Assembly (NCBI GenBank): GCA_001447805.1
Contig: CP013099.1
Coordinates: 620,001 to 684,000, forward strand
DNA: 64,000 nucleotides
Reading direction: 5' to 3'
Origin: Candidatus Tenderia electrophaga
GTDB lineage: Bacteria > Pseudomonadota > Gammaproteobacteria > Tenderiales > Tenderiaceae
Shown: positions 8,851-18,373 of the stretch, piece after piece
How positions within the stretch are numbered: position 1 is the stretch's first letter
Layout: each line of letters starts with the position of its first letter
Position numbers and translations under genes: made by a program
The notes under the pieces: generated by a model
Seen by the model: the letters and a program-made list of their open reading frames with translations, nothing else
Database searches by the model: none
What the model was told of the DNA's origin: nothing

Positions 8851-10600
8851 AGGGCGCTGATTGCTCCCCCTGCCCTGCAAACTGAATCCGGTACAGGTCG
8901 GCATAACGACCTCCCTGTTGCAACAATGCTTCGTGAGTACCGGTCTCCACAATTTTGCCCCGATCCAGCACGACGATGCGGTCGGCGTTTTGAACGGTGG
9001 ACAGGCGATGGGCGATAGTGATGGTGGTGCGGCCCTGCATCAATTGCTCCAAGGCCTGCTGCACCTTCTGTTCCGATTCCGTATCCAGCGCCGAGGTGGC
9101 TTCGTCCAGGATCAAAATGGGGGCGTCCTTGAGCAGGGCGCGGGCGATGGCGATACGTTGGCGCTGACCGCCGGAGAGGCGCACGCCGTTCTGGCCGCAC
9201 AGGCTTTGCAACCCCTCGGGCAGCTGGTTGATGAATTCCATGGCGTGGGCCTGTTCGGCCGCGGTGGTGATTTCGGCCGCGCTGGCCTCGCATTTGCTGC
9301 CATAGGCAATGTTGGCGGCGACGGTGTCGTTGAACAGCACCACCTGCTGGCTCACCAGGCTGAGGTTGCGGCGCAGGTCGGGCAGCCTGATATCTTGGAT
9401 GTTGGTATCGTCGATCAGAATGCGGCCCCGGGTCGCTTGATAAAAGCGCGGCAGCAGATTGGCCAGGGTGGATTTGCCGCTGCCGGACTGGCCCACCAGG
9501 GCCACTGTTTCGCCGGGCTGGATAGTGAGATTGATATCCTCCAGGGCGTCGCGTTCGGCGCCCGGATAGCGGAAGCTCAGCGCACTGAATTCCACTTTGC
9601 CCGTGGCGCGCGCCAGGGGTAGTGTGCCGCTGTCCTGCTCTGCCGCTTCATCGATCAGGGCGAACACGTTCTGCGCCGCCGCCATGCCCCGTTGCAGCGG
9701 TTCGTTGACACTGGTAAGGCGTTTGATGGGCGACAGCAACAACGCCATGGCGCCGAAAAAGGCGACAAAGGTGCCCACCGACATGGGTGGGTCCTGCCGG
9801 GCGGCCAGGTTGATGATCACCCCGAGGGCGGTGATGGACAGTAGCTGTACCACCGGGACGCTGGCGGCGGAGGTGACGATGAACTTCATGTGAAAACGCC
9901 GTACCCAGTTGACCGCTTGTTGAAAGCGCGATAGCTCCTGCCCCTGGCCGCCGAACAGCTTGATCTCCTTGTGGGCGCGAATGGCCTCGTCCAGGGTGGT
10001 GTTCATCTCACCGATGCGCCGCATCAAGGACAAGGATAGGTGGCGCTGCCGCCGGGCGATGATTTTGACGATCAGGGCGATCAGCGGAATGATGACGAAG
10101 AAGGTGAGGGTGAGTCGCCAGTCGGTATAGAGCATGAAGGCCAGCAGGCCGACGATGGTGATGGAATCGCGCACGATAATCACCAGCGCCGTCGTGGTGG
10201 CCTCGTTGACCTGGCTGGCGTCGTAGGTGAATTTAGACAGCAGGCCGCCGGCGCTTTCCCGGTCGTAGAACTCGGTCGGTGTGTCGATGAGGCGGCGGAA
10301 CATGGCCTCGCGCAGGTCCATCACCACCTTGAAGCCGACCCAGTTCATGGCGGTGGTGCTGGCGTATTGGGCCACTCCGCGGATGAAGAACAGTCCCACC
10401 AGCAAGATCGAATAATAGAGTGCCGAATCGGTGTCGTTCTCTACGAAGCTGCCGTCCAGCATTGGGCCGAGGATGGCGGGAATGGCCGGCTCGGAGACGC
10501 CGATCACGGCGGTGGCCAGAATGGAGACGGCAAAGGTTTTCCAATAGGGGCGGGTGTGGCCGAGTAACCGGCGGTAGAGTCGCTTGCTGTCGGATTCCAT
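8849..10600 (-). CDS. msbA: Lipid A export ABC transporter MsbA
   Basis: A homodimeric inner-membrane flippase that moves lipid A-core from the cytoplasmic to the periplasmic leaflet. 583 residues (E. coli MsbA 582): six membrane helices in the first ~320, then one ATPase domain with Walker A GQSGSGKST, signature LSGGQRQR, Walker B ILILDEATSALD and the switch histidine in TITIAHRLS. It begins MESDSKRLYRRLLGHTRPYW. It is divergent from hldE, the first gene of the heptose pathway, at the edge of the LPS region, which fits its job. Confidence 0.96.
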   Translation of the reverse strand: MESDSKRLYRRLLGHTRPYWKTFAVSILATAVIGVSEPAIPAILGPMLDGSFVENDTDSALYYSILLVGLFFIRGVAQYASTTAMNWVGFKVVMDLREAMFRRLIDTPTEFYDRESAGGLLSKFTYDASQVNEATTTALVIIVRDSITIVGLLAFMLYTDWRLTLTFFVIIPLIALIVKIIARRQRHLSLSLMRRIGEMNTTLDEAIRAHKEIKLFGGQGQELSRFQQAVNWVRRFHMKFIVTSAASVPVVQLLSITALGVIINLAARQDPPMSVGTFVAFFGAMALLLSPIKRLTSVNEPLQRGMAAAQNVFALIDEAAEQDSGTLPLARATGKVEFSALSFRYPGAERDALEDINLTIQPGETVALVGQSGSGKSTLANLLPRFYQATRGRILIDDTNIQDIRLPDLRRNLSLVSQQVVLFNDTVAANIAYGSKCEASAAEITTAAEQAHAMEFINQLPEGLQSLCGQNGVRLSGGQRQRIAIARALLKDAPILILDEATSALDTESEQKVQQALEQLMQGRTTITIAHRLSTVQNADRIVVLDRGKIVETGTHEALLQQGGRYADLYRIQFAGQGEQSAP

Positions 10601-10743
10601 TGTTTCGCTTACGTGATTTTGCGGGTCGGGCAGGCATTGTACCCGGCCGGCCGGGGCCAGGTATATCCGGCGATGAATAAGGGCATGAATAATGGTATTA
10701 TCTTGGCCTTTTAAGCAAGGCTTTCAGGCGTTTTGGTGCGGCG

Positions 10744-12168
10744 ATGAAAATCCATATCCCCAATTTCGAGCGCGCCCGGGTGTTGGTGGTGGGCGACCTG
10801 ATGCTGGACCGCTATTGGTACGGCAGCACTTCGCGCATCTCGCCCGAGGCGCCGGTGCCGGTGGTGCATGTGGGCGAATCCGAGGAGCGCCCCGGCGGCG
10901 CCGGCAACGTGGCGTTGAATATCGCCGCCCTGGGCGGTCACGCCGAGGTGCTGGGGCTGACCGGCGCCGACGAGGCGGCCCAGGCCCTGGCTCAGCGGCT
11001 CGAGGCGGCGGCGGTGCGCTGCCATTTCGAAACCGTGGCCGGTCAGCCCACGGTGACCAAGTTGCGCGTGGTCAGTCGTCACCAGCAATTGATCCGGCTC
11101 GATTTCGAGGACGGCTTTCACGCCGTCGACAGCGGCATCCTGCAGTCACGCTACGAAGCGCTGCTGGCTGAGGTTGACGCCGTGGTGTTATCCGATTACG
11201 GCAAGGGCACCCTGAGCGGGGTGGGGCAGTTGATCGCCGCCGCGCGCCGGGCCGGCAAGCCGGTGCTGATCGATCCCAAGGGCAATGACTATTCCATTTA
11301 TCGCGGCGCCACTCTGATTACGCCCAACCTGTCTGAGTTTGAATCGGTGGTGGGCCACTGCAAGACCGACGAGGAACTGGTGGCCCGCGGCGAGACCTTG
11401 CTGCAAGACGTGCAGCTTGACGCCCTGTTGGTCACCCGTAGTGAAAAGGGCATGACCCTGATCCGTAAGGATCACGCGGCGCTGCATCTGCCCACCCGCG
11501 CGCAAGAGGTCTTCGACGTCACCGGCGCCGGAGATACGGTGATCTCGGCCTTGGCCACCTCGCTGGCGGCCGGTATGGATCTGGCCGAGGCCACGGCGTT
11601 GGCCAATCTGGCCGCGGGTGTGGTGGTGGGCAAGCTGGGCACCGCCACGGCCACGGTGCCCGAGCTGCGCCGCGCCATCCGCGAACACGATGAGATCGAG
11701 AGCGGCGAGGTGGACGAAGATCAACTGCTTGCCCTGGTGCAGGATGCCCGGGCCCATGGCGAGACGGTGGTGATGACCAACGGCTGTTTCGATATTCTGC
11801 ACGCCGGTCACGTGGCCTACCTGCAGCAGGCGCGCCGTCTCGGTGATCGCTTGGTGGTGGCGGTCAACGACGACGCCTCGGTGAAACGGCTCAAAGGACC
11901 GGGGCGCCCCGTCAACGCCCTGGCGCAGCGCATGGCGGTATTGGCGGCCCTGGCCAATGTGGACTGGGTCGTGCCCTTTTCCGACGATACGCCGGAGCGG
12001 CTGATTTGCAAGGTCAGGCCCGACGTTCTGGTCAAGGGGGGCGATTACAAGCCAGAGCAGATCGCCGGGGGCGATTGTGTCATCGCCAACGGCGGTGAGG
12101 TGGTTGTATTGGATTATGTCGAGGGCTGTTCCACGACTAATATCATAGATGTGATTCGCGCTGAATAA
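10744..12168 (+). CDS. hldE: Bifunctional heptose-7-phosphate kinase / heptose-1-phosphate adenylyltransferase
   Basis: Makes ADP-D-glycero-beta-D-manno-heptose in the cytoplasm, using its kinase step and then, after GmhB has acted, its adenylyltransferase step. The 474 residues match full-length fused HldE. The N-terminal ribokinase-type domain shows [17 protein letters not shown] and the [11 protein letters not shown] active site. The C-terminal nucleotidyltransferase domain starts near residue 340 with [16 protein letters not shown] (HxGH motif), followed by [14 protein letters not shown]. The ATG is at 10744. hldD follows after 20 bases, so an hldE-hldD-waaF operon is likely. Confidence 0.97.
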   Translation: MKIHIPNFERARVLVVGDLMLDRYWYGSTSRISPEAPVPVVHVGESEERPGGAGNVALNIAALGGHAEVLGLTGADEAAQALAQRLEAAAVRCHFETVAGQPTVTKLRVVSRHQQLIRLDFEDGFHAVDSGILQSRYEALLAEVDAVVLSDYGKGTLSGVGQLIAAARRAGKPVLIDPKGNDYSIYRGATLITPNLSEFESVVGHCKTDEELVARGETLLQDVQLDALLVTRSEKGMTLIRKDHAALHLPTRAQEVFDVTGAGDTVISALATSLAAGMDLAEATALANLAAGVVVGKLGTATATVPELRRAIREHDEIESGEVDEDQLLALVQDARAHGETVVMTNGCFDILHAGHVAYLQQARRLGDRLVVAVNDDASVKRLKGPGRPVNALAQRMAVLAALANVDWVVPFSDDTPERLICKVRPDVLVKGGDYKPEQIAGGDCVIANGGEVVVLDYVEGCSTTNIIDVIRAE

Positions 12169-12188
12169 GCGGCCAAGAGGTAAATGAC

Positions 12189-13139
12189 ATGATTGTAGTG
12201 ACAGGCGGCGCCGGTTTTATCGGCAGCAATATCGTCAAGGGGCTGAATCAACGCGGCCGCAGCGATATCCTGGTGGTGGACGATCTCAAGGACGGCACCA
12301 AGTTCAAGAACATCGCCGATTGCGATATTGCCGACTACATGGACAAAGATGACTTCCTGGCCAGGATCGAGAGCAAGGCCGGCTTCAGCGCGCCCATCGA
12401 GGTGATCTTCCACAACGGCGCCTGCTCCGCCACCACCGAGTGGGACGGGCGCTTCATGATGCGCATCAACTACGATTACTCCAAGGCACTGCTGCATTAT
12501 TGCCTGGCGCATGACATCCAATATCTCTATGCCTCCTCGGCCTCGGTATACGGCGCCGGACCGGTATTCAAGGAATCGCTTGAGTATGAAGAGCCGCTCA
12601 ACGTCTACGGCTATTCCAAGTTCCAGTTCGATCAATATGTGCGCCGCCTGTTGCCCGAGGCCAAGAGTCAGGTGGCGGGATTTCGTTATTTCAATGTCTA
12701 CGGCCCGCGCGAACAGCACAAGGGCAGCATGGCCAGCGTCGCCTTTCATCTGAACAATCAATTGCACGACACCGGCAAGGTGCGGCTGTTCGCGGGTTGC
12801 GACGGCTACGGCGACGGTGAGCAGCGCCGCGATTTTATCTATGTGGGCGATGTGGTGGCGGTCAATCTGTGGTTCTGGGATAACCCGGACAGCTCCGGTG
12901 TCTTTAATCTGGGCACCGGGCGCAGCCAGAGTTTCAACGATGTAGCCAATGCAGTGTTGAACTACCACGGCCGCGGCGAGTTGGAGTACATCCCCTTTCC
13001 CGATCACCTCAAGGGGCGCTATCAGAGTTTCACCGAGGCGGATATGACTGCCCTGCGGGCAGCCGGTTATGACGCACCCTTCAAGACGGTGGAAGAGGGA
13101 GTCACTGCGTACATGCGCTGGCTCAATGAGGGCAAGTAG
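12189..13139 (+). CDS. hldD: ADP-L-glycero-D-manno-heptose 6-epimerase
   Basis: Converts ADP-D,D-heptose to ADP-L,D-heptose, the donor used by the heptosyltransferases next door. 316 residues of the extended SDR type: NAD(P)-binding [11 protein letters not shown] at the start, the catalytic [11 protein letters not shown]yr/Lys pair, and the [14 protein letters not shown] and [15 protein letters not shown] blocks specific to HldD. It starts 20 bases after hldE, behind AAGAGGTAAATG, and 28 bases before waaF. No anomalies. Confidence 0.97.
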   Translation: MIVVTGGAGFIGSNIVKGLNQRGRSDILVVDDLKDGTKFKNIADCDIADYMDKDDFLARIESKAGFSAPIEVIFHNGACSATTEWDGRFMMRINYDYSKALLHYCLAHDIQYLYASSASVYGAGPVFKESLEYEEPLNVYGYSKFQFDQYVRRLLPEAKSQVAGFRYFNVYGPREQHKGSMASVAFHLNNQLHDTGKVRLFAGCDGYGDGEQRRDFIYVGDVVAVNLWFWDNPDSSGVFNLGTGRSQSFNDVANAVLNYHGRGELEYIPFPDHLKGRYQSFTEADMTALRAAGYDAPFKTVEEGVTAYMRWLNEGK

Positions 13140-13167
13140 GCCCTTGTTGAGTTGTGATTAAGCTCGA

Positions 13168-14190
13168 ATGCATAAGGTACTGATTGTCGGGCCGGCCTGG
13201 GTCGGCGACATGGTGATGGCGCAGGGTCTCTATAAGACCTTGTGTAGGCGTTACTCCGGTGTCGTTATCGATGTGCTGGCGCCGGCTTGGTCGGGCCCCC
13301 TGCTCCAGCGCATGCCCGAGGTGCGGCGCCATGTCGAGCTGCCGCTGGGGCATGGCCAATTCGGCCTGGGCGCGCGCGTTCGTCTCGGCCGGGCGCTGCG
13401 TGGTGAGCGTTACGATCAGGCCATTATCATCCCGCGCTCCTTCAAGACTGCGTTGCCTCCTTTCTTTGCCGCTATTCCCCGGCGCACCGGCTACAAGGGT
13501 GAGATGCGCTACGGCCTGATCAATGACATGCGGCCGCTGGATAAATCCGTGCTCACCCAAACCGTGCAGCGCTATGTGGCCTTGGGTATGGACGCGGATA
13601 CCGAATTGCCGCCCGCGGAGATTCCGCAGCCTAGACTGGACGTCGATATTCAGAACCAGCAGCGTTTGATGGATGAATTTAAGTTGTCCCGCGACAGGCC
13701 GATTGTGGGGTTTATGCCGGGGGCGGAGTACGGTCCGGCCAAACGCTGGCCGCCGGAGAGCTTTGCCCGGCTGGCGCAGCGCATCATCGACAGCGGCAGA
13801 CAGGTGTGGTTATTCGGTTCGGACAAAGATGAGGCGATCTGCGATGATATCGCCACCGAGGTGGATCGGGTCGAGGTGGTCAATCTGGCGGGTCGGACTC
13901 GCTTGGTAGATGCCATTGATCTAATTGCTGCGGTGGATATGGCGGTGACCAATGATTCTGGTTTGATGCATATCGCGGCGGCCACAGGGGTGGAGGTTAT
14001 CGCCATCTATGGGTCGTCGTCGCCCGCCTATACGCCGCCGCTGACCGAACAGGCCCAAGTGGTCTATCTGAATCTGGACTGCAGTCCCTGTTTCGAGCGT
14101 GAATGCCCATTAGGCCATTACCGCTGCTTGCGGGACATTGCCGTGGAAAGGGTGTTTAGTCATTTAGAGGGGCGCAGGTGTCAGCAATAA
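13168..14190 (+). CDS. waaF: ADP-heptose:LPS heptosyltransferase II
   Basis: A GT9 glycosyltransferase that adds the second heptose to the LPS inner core at the cytoplasmic face of the membrane. The 340 residues begin MHKVLIVGPAWVGDMVMAQ, the near-invariant WaaF start. The acceptor-site strand RRTGYKGEMRYGL, the donor-binding region MPGAEYGPAKRWP and the C-terminal NDSGLMHIAAATGV and SPCFERECPLGHYRCL blocks are all WaaF-specific. Third gene of the hldE-hldD-waaF run. Its stop codon overlaps the ATG at 14190 of the next gene (TAATG), pointing to translational coupling. Confidence 0.95.
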   Translation: MHKVLIVGPAWVGDMVMAQGLYKTLCRRYSGVVIDVLAPAWSGPLLQRMPEVRRHVELPLGHGQFGLGARVRLGRALRGERYDQAIIIPRSFKTALPPFFAAIPRRTGYKGEMRYGLINDMRPLDKSVLTQTVQRYVALGMDADTELPPAEIPQPRLDVDIQNQQRLMDEFKLSRDRPIVGFMPGAEYGPAKRWPPESFARLAQRIIDSGRQVWLFGSDKDEAICDDIATEVDRVEVVNLAGRTRLVDAIDLIAAVDMAVTNDSGLMHIAAATGVEVIAIYGSSSPAYTPPLTEQAQVVYLNLDCSPCFERECPLGHYRCLRDIAVERVFSHLEGRRCQQ

Positions 14191-15452
14191 TGTCGGATGA
14201 CGTTACGCCATCCAGGTTGGGGGTGTTCAAGGAACGTTTTATCCATGTCTTGATCTTTCTGTTTCCCATCGCCGGGGTCGGGGTGCGCCACTGGTTTAGC
14301 GGCATCTTTGTGATACTGGCGCTGATGTCGTTATGGGATTTATTTAAACGCAAGGGCCGCCCCGCCCTGTTTGAACCGGAAAAGATCTGGCTGTGGTTAT
14401 GTGCCGGTTTTTTTATGAGTATCGTGGCGTCGGGTGTGGTCAACGGCTGGGGTGAAACACAAAGTAAATCGCTAGGCGTGGATATTCGCTACCTGCTGAT
14501 TGTGCCCATGTACTTCATGCTGCGCCAATATCCCCATGCTTGGCGTTGGCTGTTGGCGGGATTGCTGCCGGCGGCGGTCTATGTCGCGGGACATGCCTAT
14601 TACGAAGTGGTCGAGCTGAATAAGTTTCGCGCCGACGGGGTATACAGTCCAAATCTATTCGGCCCGGTCGCGGCGCTGATTGCCATTTGGTTGCTGGCCA
14701 GTTGGGGATTGTGGGGACGATTGAGATGGCTATTGCCGGTGCTGAGTGCGGCCGCCCTGTGGGCAGCCCTGATGTCAGGTTCGCGCGGGGCCTATATGGG
14801 GCTTGTCGCCATGACCTTGGTATGGATTCTGGCTCGTTTCCGGGGCTGGTCGCGGCTGTTGCTGGTTGGTCTGCTAATGTTGGTGGCGATGCTGTGCTAT
14901 CAGGCCAGCGACCGGGTCGCTGAGCGGGTAAACACAGCGGTCACGGACGTCCAAATCTATTTCGAACGTTTAGAGCAGGGAGCTTCACAACAGACCTCCG
15001 GCACAGCCATTCGCTTCGAAATGTGGCGTGCCGGTTGGATGGTGTTCCAGGATAACCCGGTCTTTGGGGTCGGGTGGGGAAACTACAACAAGGCCGTGCA
15101 GCCATATATCGATGCTGAACGATTATCCAAAAACGTGGCTCGCCATGATCACGCTCACAATGCCTATGTCGAAGTATTGATGTCGTTGGGCTTGGTGGGA
15201 TTCATGCTGTTTCTGGGGATGCTCTTCTACCCGATCTACCACTTCATCAAGACATACACCCTGTCGCCCGAGTCGGCGCTGTTCGGGCTATTGCATGTGA
15301 CCGGCATCGCTGTCTTTTCTCTGACGGATGCCTCAATTCTGCTGAAAGGTAATTTTGTCGCTATATATCTGTTGTGCCTTTCGGTATTTTTGAGTTGGCA
15401 CGCCGCGGCTATCTACAACCGGCAATCAGACGCGTCGACAAGTATAAGTTAA
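14190..15452 (+). CDS. waaL: O-antigen ligase-type polytopic membrane protein
   Basis: About 420 residues with roughly ten to twelve hydrophobic segments. It carries the Wzy_C/O-antigen ligase region: SGSRGAYMGLVAM, a periplasmic loop, then RHDHAHNAYVEVLMSLGLVG with the conserved histidines. WaaL transfers undecaprenyl-linked O-antigen to lipid A-core at the periplasmic face; Wzy polymerases share the fold. Ligase is preferred because of its place directly behind waaF. The ATG at 14190 overlaps the waaF stop and has AGGTG nine bases before it; a GTG at 14178 is possible and would add four residues. The stop overlaps the stop of the convergent GT9 gene (15449-15452). Confidence 0.78.
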   Translation: MSDDVTPSRLGVFKERFIHVLIFLFPIAGVGVRHWFSGIFVILALMSLWDLFKRKGRPALFEPEKIWLWLCAGFFMSIVASGVVNGWGETQSKSLGVDIRYLLIVPMYFMLRQYPHAWRWLLAGLLPAAVYVAGHAYYEVVELNKFRADGVYSPNLFGPVAALIAIWLLASWGLWGRLRWLLPVLSAAALWAALMSGSRGAYMGLVAMTLVWILARFRGWSRLLLVGLLMLVAMLCYQASDRVAERVNTAVTDVQIYFERLEQGASQQTSGTAIRFEMWRAGWMVFQDNPVFGVGWGNYNKAVQPYIDAERLSKNVARHDHAHNAYVEVLMSLGLVGFMLFLGMLFYPIYHFIKTYTLSPESALFGLLHVTGIAVFSLTDASILLKGNFVAIYLLCLSVFLSWHAAAIYNRQSDASTSIS

Positions 15453-16483
15453 CTGTGCAGAAAGCGCTCGCTGACCCGCATCGCTGCTGCAGACACGTCG
15501 ATGCTGGACATGTCCTCCGCGTCGGCCCCCTGCGGCGGTGAAAAGGCAAGCCGTTTATCTTTACTATTGACGGTCTGCCAACGCAAGGCGGTGGCCGAGC
15601 GCCGCCGGGTATAAAAGGCCGCGGTATTGCAATTTAGTGCCCCAGCGATATGCAATGGGCCAGTGGAGCCGCTAATAAATACATCGGCGCAGGCGATATG
15701 GCGGGCGAAGCGTACCAAACCTTCTGTGGAGTGATAGATGCTGTGGGGGGTGTCGCACAAACTATCGGCGACCCCTGTGGCCTGTTCTAGTTCGCCGGGT
15801 CCGGCACTGACCACAATATGATGTCCCCCTTTCGAAGTCAGTTGCCTGCCTAGTAGGGCGTATTGTTCCGGCATGAGATTGTTGGCCGAGCCGCCGCTGC
15901 CGGGATGGATGAACACGAGCTTTTGTGCAGCCGGGATTTGGTAAGCTGCGCAGAATTCTTGGCGCAGTTGCTGCGTCTCCGTCGATTCAAAGTGCAGATA
16001 GGGCGGCTCCGGCTCCGCTATGTTGGTGATGCCGCTTTCGTGCAGGTAATGAACGACCAGGTCCCGGTTGTAGGCATGTTCGGGTTGTTCCGAGCGTGAG
16101 CGGCGTTGCTTGAGGCGCCTGTGATAAAATAGCTGCGCGATTTTGGTCGCCGGCGCCAGGCGGTAGGGGATGCCCGCCAACAACAGCAGCCAGCCGACGC
16201 GCGTAGTCGAGAACAGCGTAAGCGCGGCGTCATAGCCCGATTGTTTTAGCTGTTTGGCAAAGGCTAGCTGGCTGTCGAGAGCGGCGTCCGCGCCGATGTC
16301 GGGAATGACCCGGTCGATGTCGGGGCAGAGCCGCGCTATGTCGGCGGTATAGGGGTTGACCAGGGCGTGTATCTCGCAACTCGGCAGGGACTGTTTCAGG
16401 GTGGCCAGTGCAGGCCAGGTCAACATAAAGTCTCCCAGCTTGTCGTTGCGGACGACCAGGATTTTTTCGGGATTGATGTTCAT
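15449..16483 (-). CDS. GT9 family glycosyltransferase (heptosyltransferase-like)
   Basis: A GT-B fold glycosyltransferase of about 344 residues, probably adding a heptose or similar sugar to the LPS core. It starts INPEKILVVRNDKLGDFML, the N-terminal GT9 motif, and has FIHPGSGGSANNLMPEQYALL in the donor half and the ADVFISGSTGPLHIAGALN acidic/His strand. The ATG at 16483 fits the family N-terminus; in-frame GTG 16507 and ATG 16495 lie upstream and cannot be excluded. No clear Shine-Dalgarno is seen, and a TATAAT sits only about ten bases upstream, so the message could be leaderless (inference). It is divergent from the next GT9 gene. Exact acceptor unknown. Confidence 0.8.
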   Translation of the reverse strand: MNINPEKILVVRNDKLGDFMLTWPALATLKQSLPSCEIHALVNPYTADIARLCPDIDRVIPDIGADAALDSQLAFAKQLKQSGYDAALTLFSTTRVGWLLLLAGIPYRLAPATKIAQLFYHRRLKQRRSRSEQPEHAYNRDLVVHYLHESGITNIAEPEPPYLHFESTETQQLRQEFCAAYQIPAAQKLVFIHPGSGGSANNLMPEQYALLGRQLTSKGGHHIVVSAGPGELEQATGVADSLCDTPHSIYHSTEGLVRFARHIACADVFISGSTGPLHIAGALNCNTAAFYTRRRSATALRWQTVNSKDKRLAFSPPQGADAEDMSSIDVSAAAMRVSERFLHS

Positions 16484-16560
16484 TTGAAGCAGCATTATAC
16501 GCGCCACACAGCGATTTTGTGCGCATCCATTACGTATGCGGCAGGCGAAAGAGAGTAAGT

Positions 16561-17562
16561 ATGAAGCTTTGGTTTAAAAACGGTGCGTGGGCCAAGCGTA
16601 GAGCAACGATTGTAGCCGATCGCCTGGCGCCAGAAGATATCAAGCGCGTCGCGGTGATTCGCCATGCCGCCGTCGGGGATATGGTGCTGACTCGACCGTT
16701 CCTGGTGGAGTTGCGGCGCTTCTTTCCCAATGCCGAGATCACCCTCAGCCTGGTTACCAATTATACCCGCGGCGCGCCTTTGGATCTCGTGGATCATGTG
16801 CACATGGCCTATGGGCGTGATCAGCGCACAGTGCCTTTGAGCCAACAGATCAGGCGGGGCAGGGAATTGGGGCGCCATGACCTGCTATTCGATCTGGCTG
16901 CCACGGCACGTTCATTCTGGCTATGCAAACTGACGCCGGCGAGCTTGAAAATCGGTTTTCCCTATCATACCCTTCAACGCCCGGCATTCTATGATGTCGC
17001 CATTTTACGTTCCGATCTGCGTTTCGAGGCCGAAACCTTGTTGGATATGCTCAGTATATTGGGCCACGTCCACGAGCATCCGCTGCGTTTCGATATGGGT
17101 GTTACTCCGTTGCAACGTGACAGGCCCTATGTGGTCTATTTCCCCAGCGCCTCGACGCCGGATAAGTGCTGGCCCCATGCCCACTTTGCGGAATTAGTCG
17201 GGCGGATGGCCGAGGACTATCCCCAATATGAGCATGTGGTTCTGCAGGGCATAGCCGAATGGGAGCGTATCGACGAAATTATGGCCCCCCTGCAAGGACA
17301 GGGGAATGTCACCGGCTTGAGGCTGGATGATTTCGATGAGACGGTTTCGCTAGTCAAGGGCGCCGATTTGCTGGTCGGCAATGACACGGGTATCCGCAAT
17401 ATCGCCATCGCCTGTGAAACATCGACGGTAGGAATATTCTTCAGTACCGAGCCGTTTCGTTATTGGCCGCGTGACGGTGGACATGAGGCCGCCTTTTGTG
17501 TGGATGCCTCAGTACCCGCGGTGGATCAGGTTTATGCCTTATGCCGCAAGCTGCTTGCCTGA
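16561..17562 (+). CDS. GT9 family glycosyltransferase (heptosyltransferase-like)
   Basis: A 333-residue GT9 protein. It has KRVAVIRHAAVGDMVLTRPFL near residue 27, the donor-side block YVVYFPSASTPDKCWPHAHFAEL and the ADLLVGNDTGIRNIAIACE strand, where the usual D-S/T-G-x-x-H has N in place of His, a departure from waaF-type enzymes. It is preceded by a short basic N-terminus (KLWFKNGAWAKRR). The ATG at 16561 has GAAAGAGAG before it; an in-frame ATG further up at 16519 lacks one. It is followed at about 40 bases by a GT2 gene and forms the head of a five-gene run that reaches 21490. Acceptor unknown. Confidence 0.8.
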   Translation: MKLWFKNGAWAKRRATIVADRLAPEDIKRVAVIRHAAVGDMVLTRPFLVELRRFFPNAEITLSLVTNYTRGAPLDLVDHVHMAYGRDQRTVPLSQQIRRGRELGRHDLLFDLAATARSFWLCKLTPASLKIGFPYHTLQRPAFYDVAILRSDLRFEAETLLDMLSILGHVHEHPLRFDMGVTPLQRDRPYVVYFPSASTPDKCWPHAHFAELVGRMAEDYPQYEHVVLQGIAEWERIDEIMAPLQGQGNVTGLRLDDFDETVSLVKGADLLVGNDTGIRNIAIACETSTVGIFFSTEPFRYWPRDGGHEAAFCVDASVPAVDQVYALCRKLLA

Positions 17563-17602
17563 GCTATCGCAGTAATTTACACGGAATACTAAGGAATCCT
17601 AG

Positions 17603-18373
17603 ATGCCAACGCTGTCCATTGTGATGATAGTCAAAGATGAGGCTGAGAATCTTCCCGACTGTTTGAATACGGTGGAATGGGCTGATGAGATCGTTATATT
17701 GGACGCGGGTAGCGAGGATTCCACCCTCGACATCGCAAGGCGTTACACCGACAAGGTGTATGTCGATGCGGATTGGCAAGGATTTGGTGTCCAGCGCCAG
17801 CGTGCCCAAGCCAAGGCAAGCGGAGACTGGATATTCATGCTCGATGCCGACGAGCGAGTGACGCAGGCGCTAAGGACCAGTATTGAAGCGACTGTTGCGG
17901 CTGATGAGCGCGACGTGGTGTATGCAGTGGCACGCCTGTCTTGGGTCTTTGGTCGCTTTATCCGCCATAGTGGTTGGTATCCGGATTATGTGCCGCGCCT
18001 GTATGCGCGTGAGCGTGCCGGTTATCGTGCCGACCGGGTCCACGAAAAGCTGGTCCTCTCCGAGGGGATGCAGGAATCCGTGCTCAGTGGTGATTTGTTG
18101 CATTACACTTATCGTGATCTGAATCATTATCTCATTAAGTCCGCCCATTATGCCGCGGCCTGGGCACAGCAGCGCCAGGAGCATGGCAAGCGGGCGAGCT
18201 TGTCTCAGGGCCTTTTCCATGGCATCGGCTGTTTCGTGAAGATGTATCTGCTGCGTGCCGGTTTTCTCGATGGGCGACAAGGACTGCTGCTGGCCCTGCT
18301 TTCGGCCCATTCCACCTTTGCCAAATACGCCGATCTGTGGGTACGCAGCCAGTCCACCGCGGAGGCCGATTGA
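17603..18373 (+). CDS. GT2 family glycosyltransferase, WaaE/KdtX-like
   Basis: 256 residues, the length and pattern of the LPS-core beta-1,4-glucosyltransferases WaaE/KdtX. The GT-A nucleotide-binding start is LSIVMIVKDEAENLPDCL, the DxD region is DWIFMLDADERVTQ, and a WYPDYVPRLYARERAGY block and a VHEKLV acceptor-side motif follow. In characterised relatives it adds glucose to the first heptose; the sugar here is inferred only. Its stop TGA (18371-18373) shares a base with the next ATG, so translation is coupled. Confidence 0.85.
   Translation: MPTLSIVMIVKDEAENLPDCLNTVEWADEIVILDAGSEDSTLDIARRYTDKVYVDADWQGFGVQRQRAQAKASGDWIFMLDADERVTQALRTSIEATVAADERDVVYAVARLSWVFGRFIRHSGWYPDYVPRLYARERAGYRADRVHEKLVLSEGMQESVLSGDLLHYTYRDLNHYLIKSAHYAAAWAQQRQEHGKRASLSQGLFHGIGCFVKMYLLRAGFLDGRQGLLLALLSAHSTFAKYADLWVRSQSTAEAD

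Noticed and set aside
16483..16507. Longer N-terminus of the GT9 gene (start at 16507)
   Set aside because: It adds eight residues with no family match; the ATG at 16483 fits the GT9 opening, though it could not be fully excluded.
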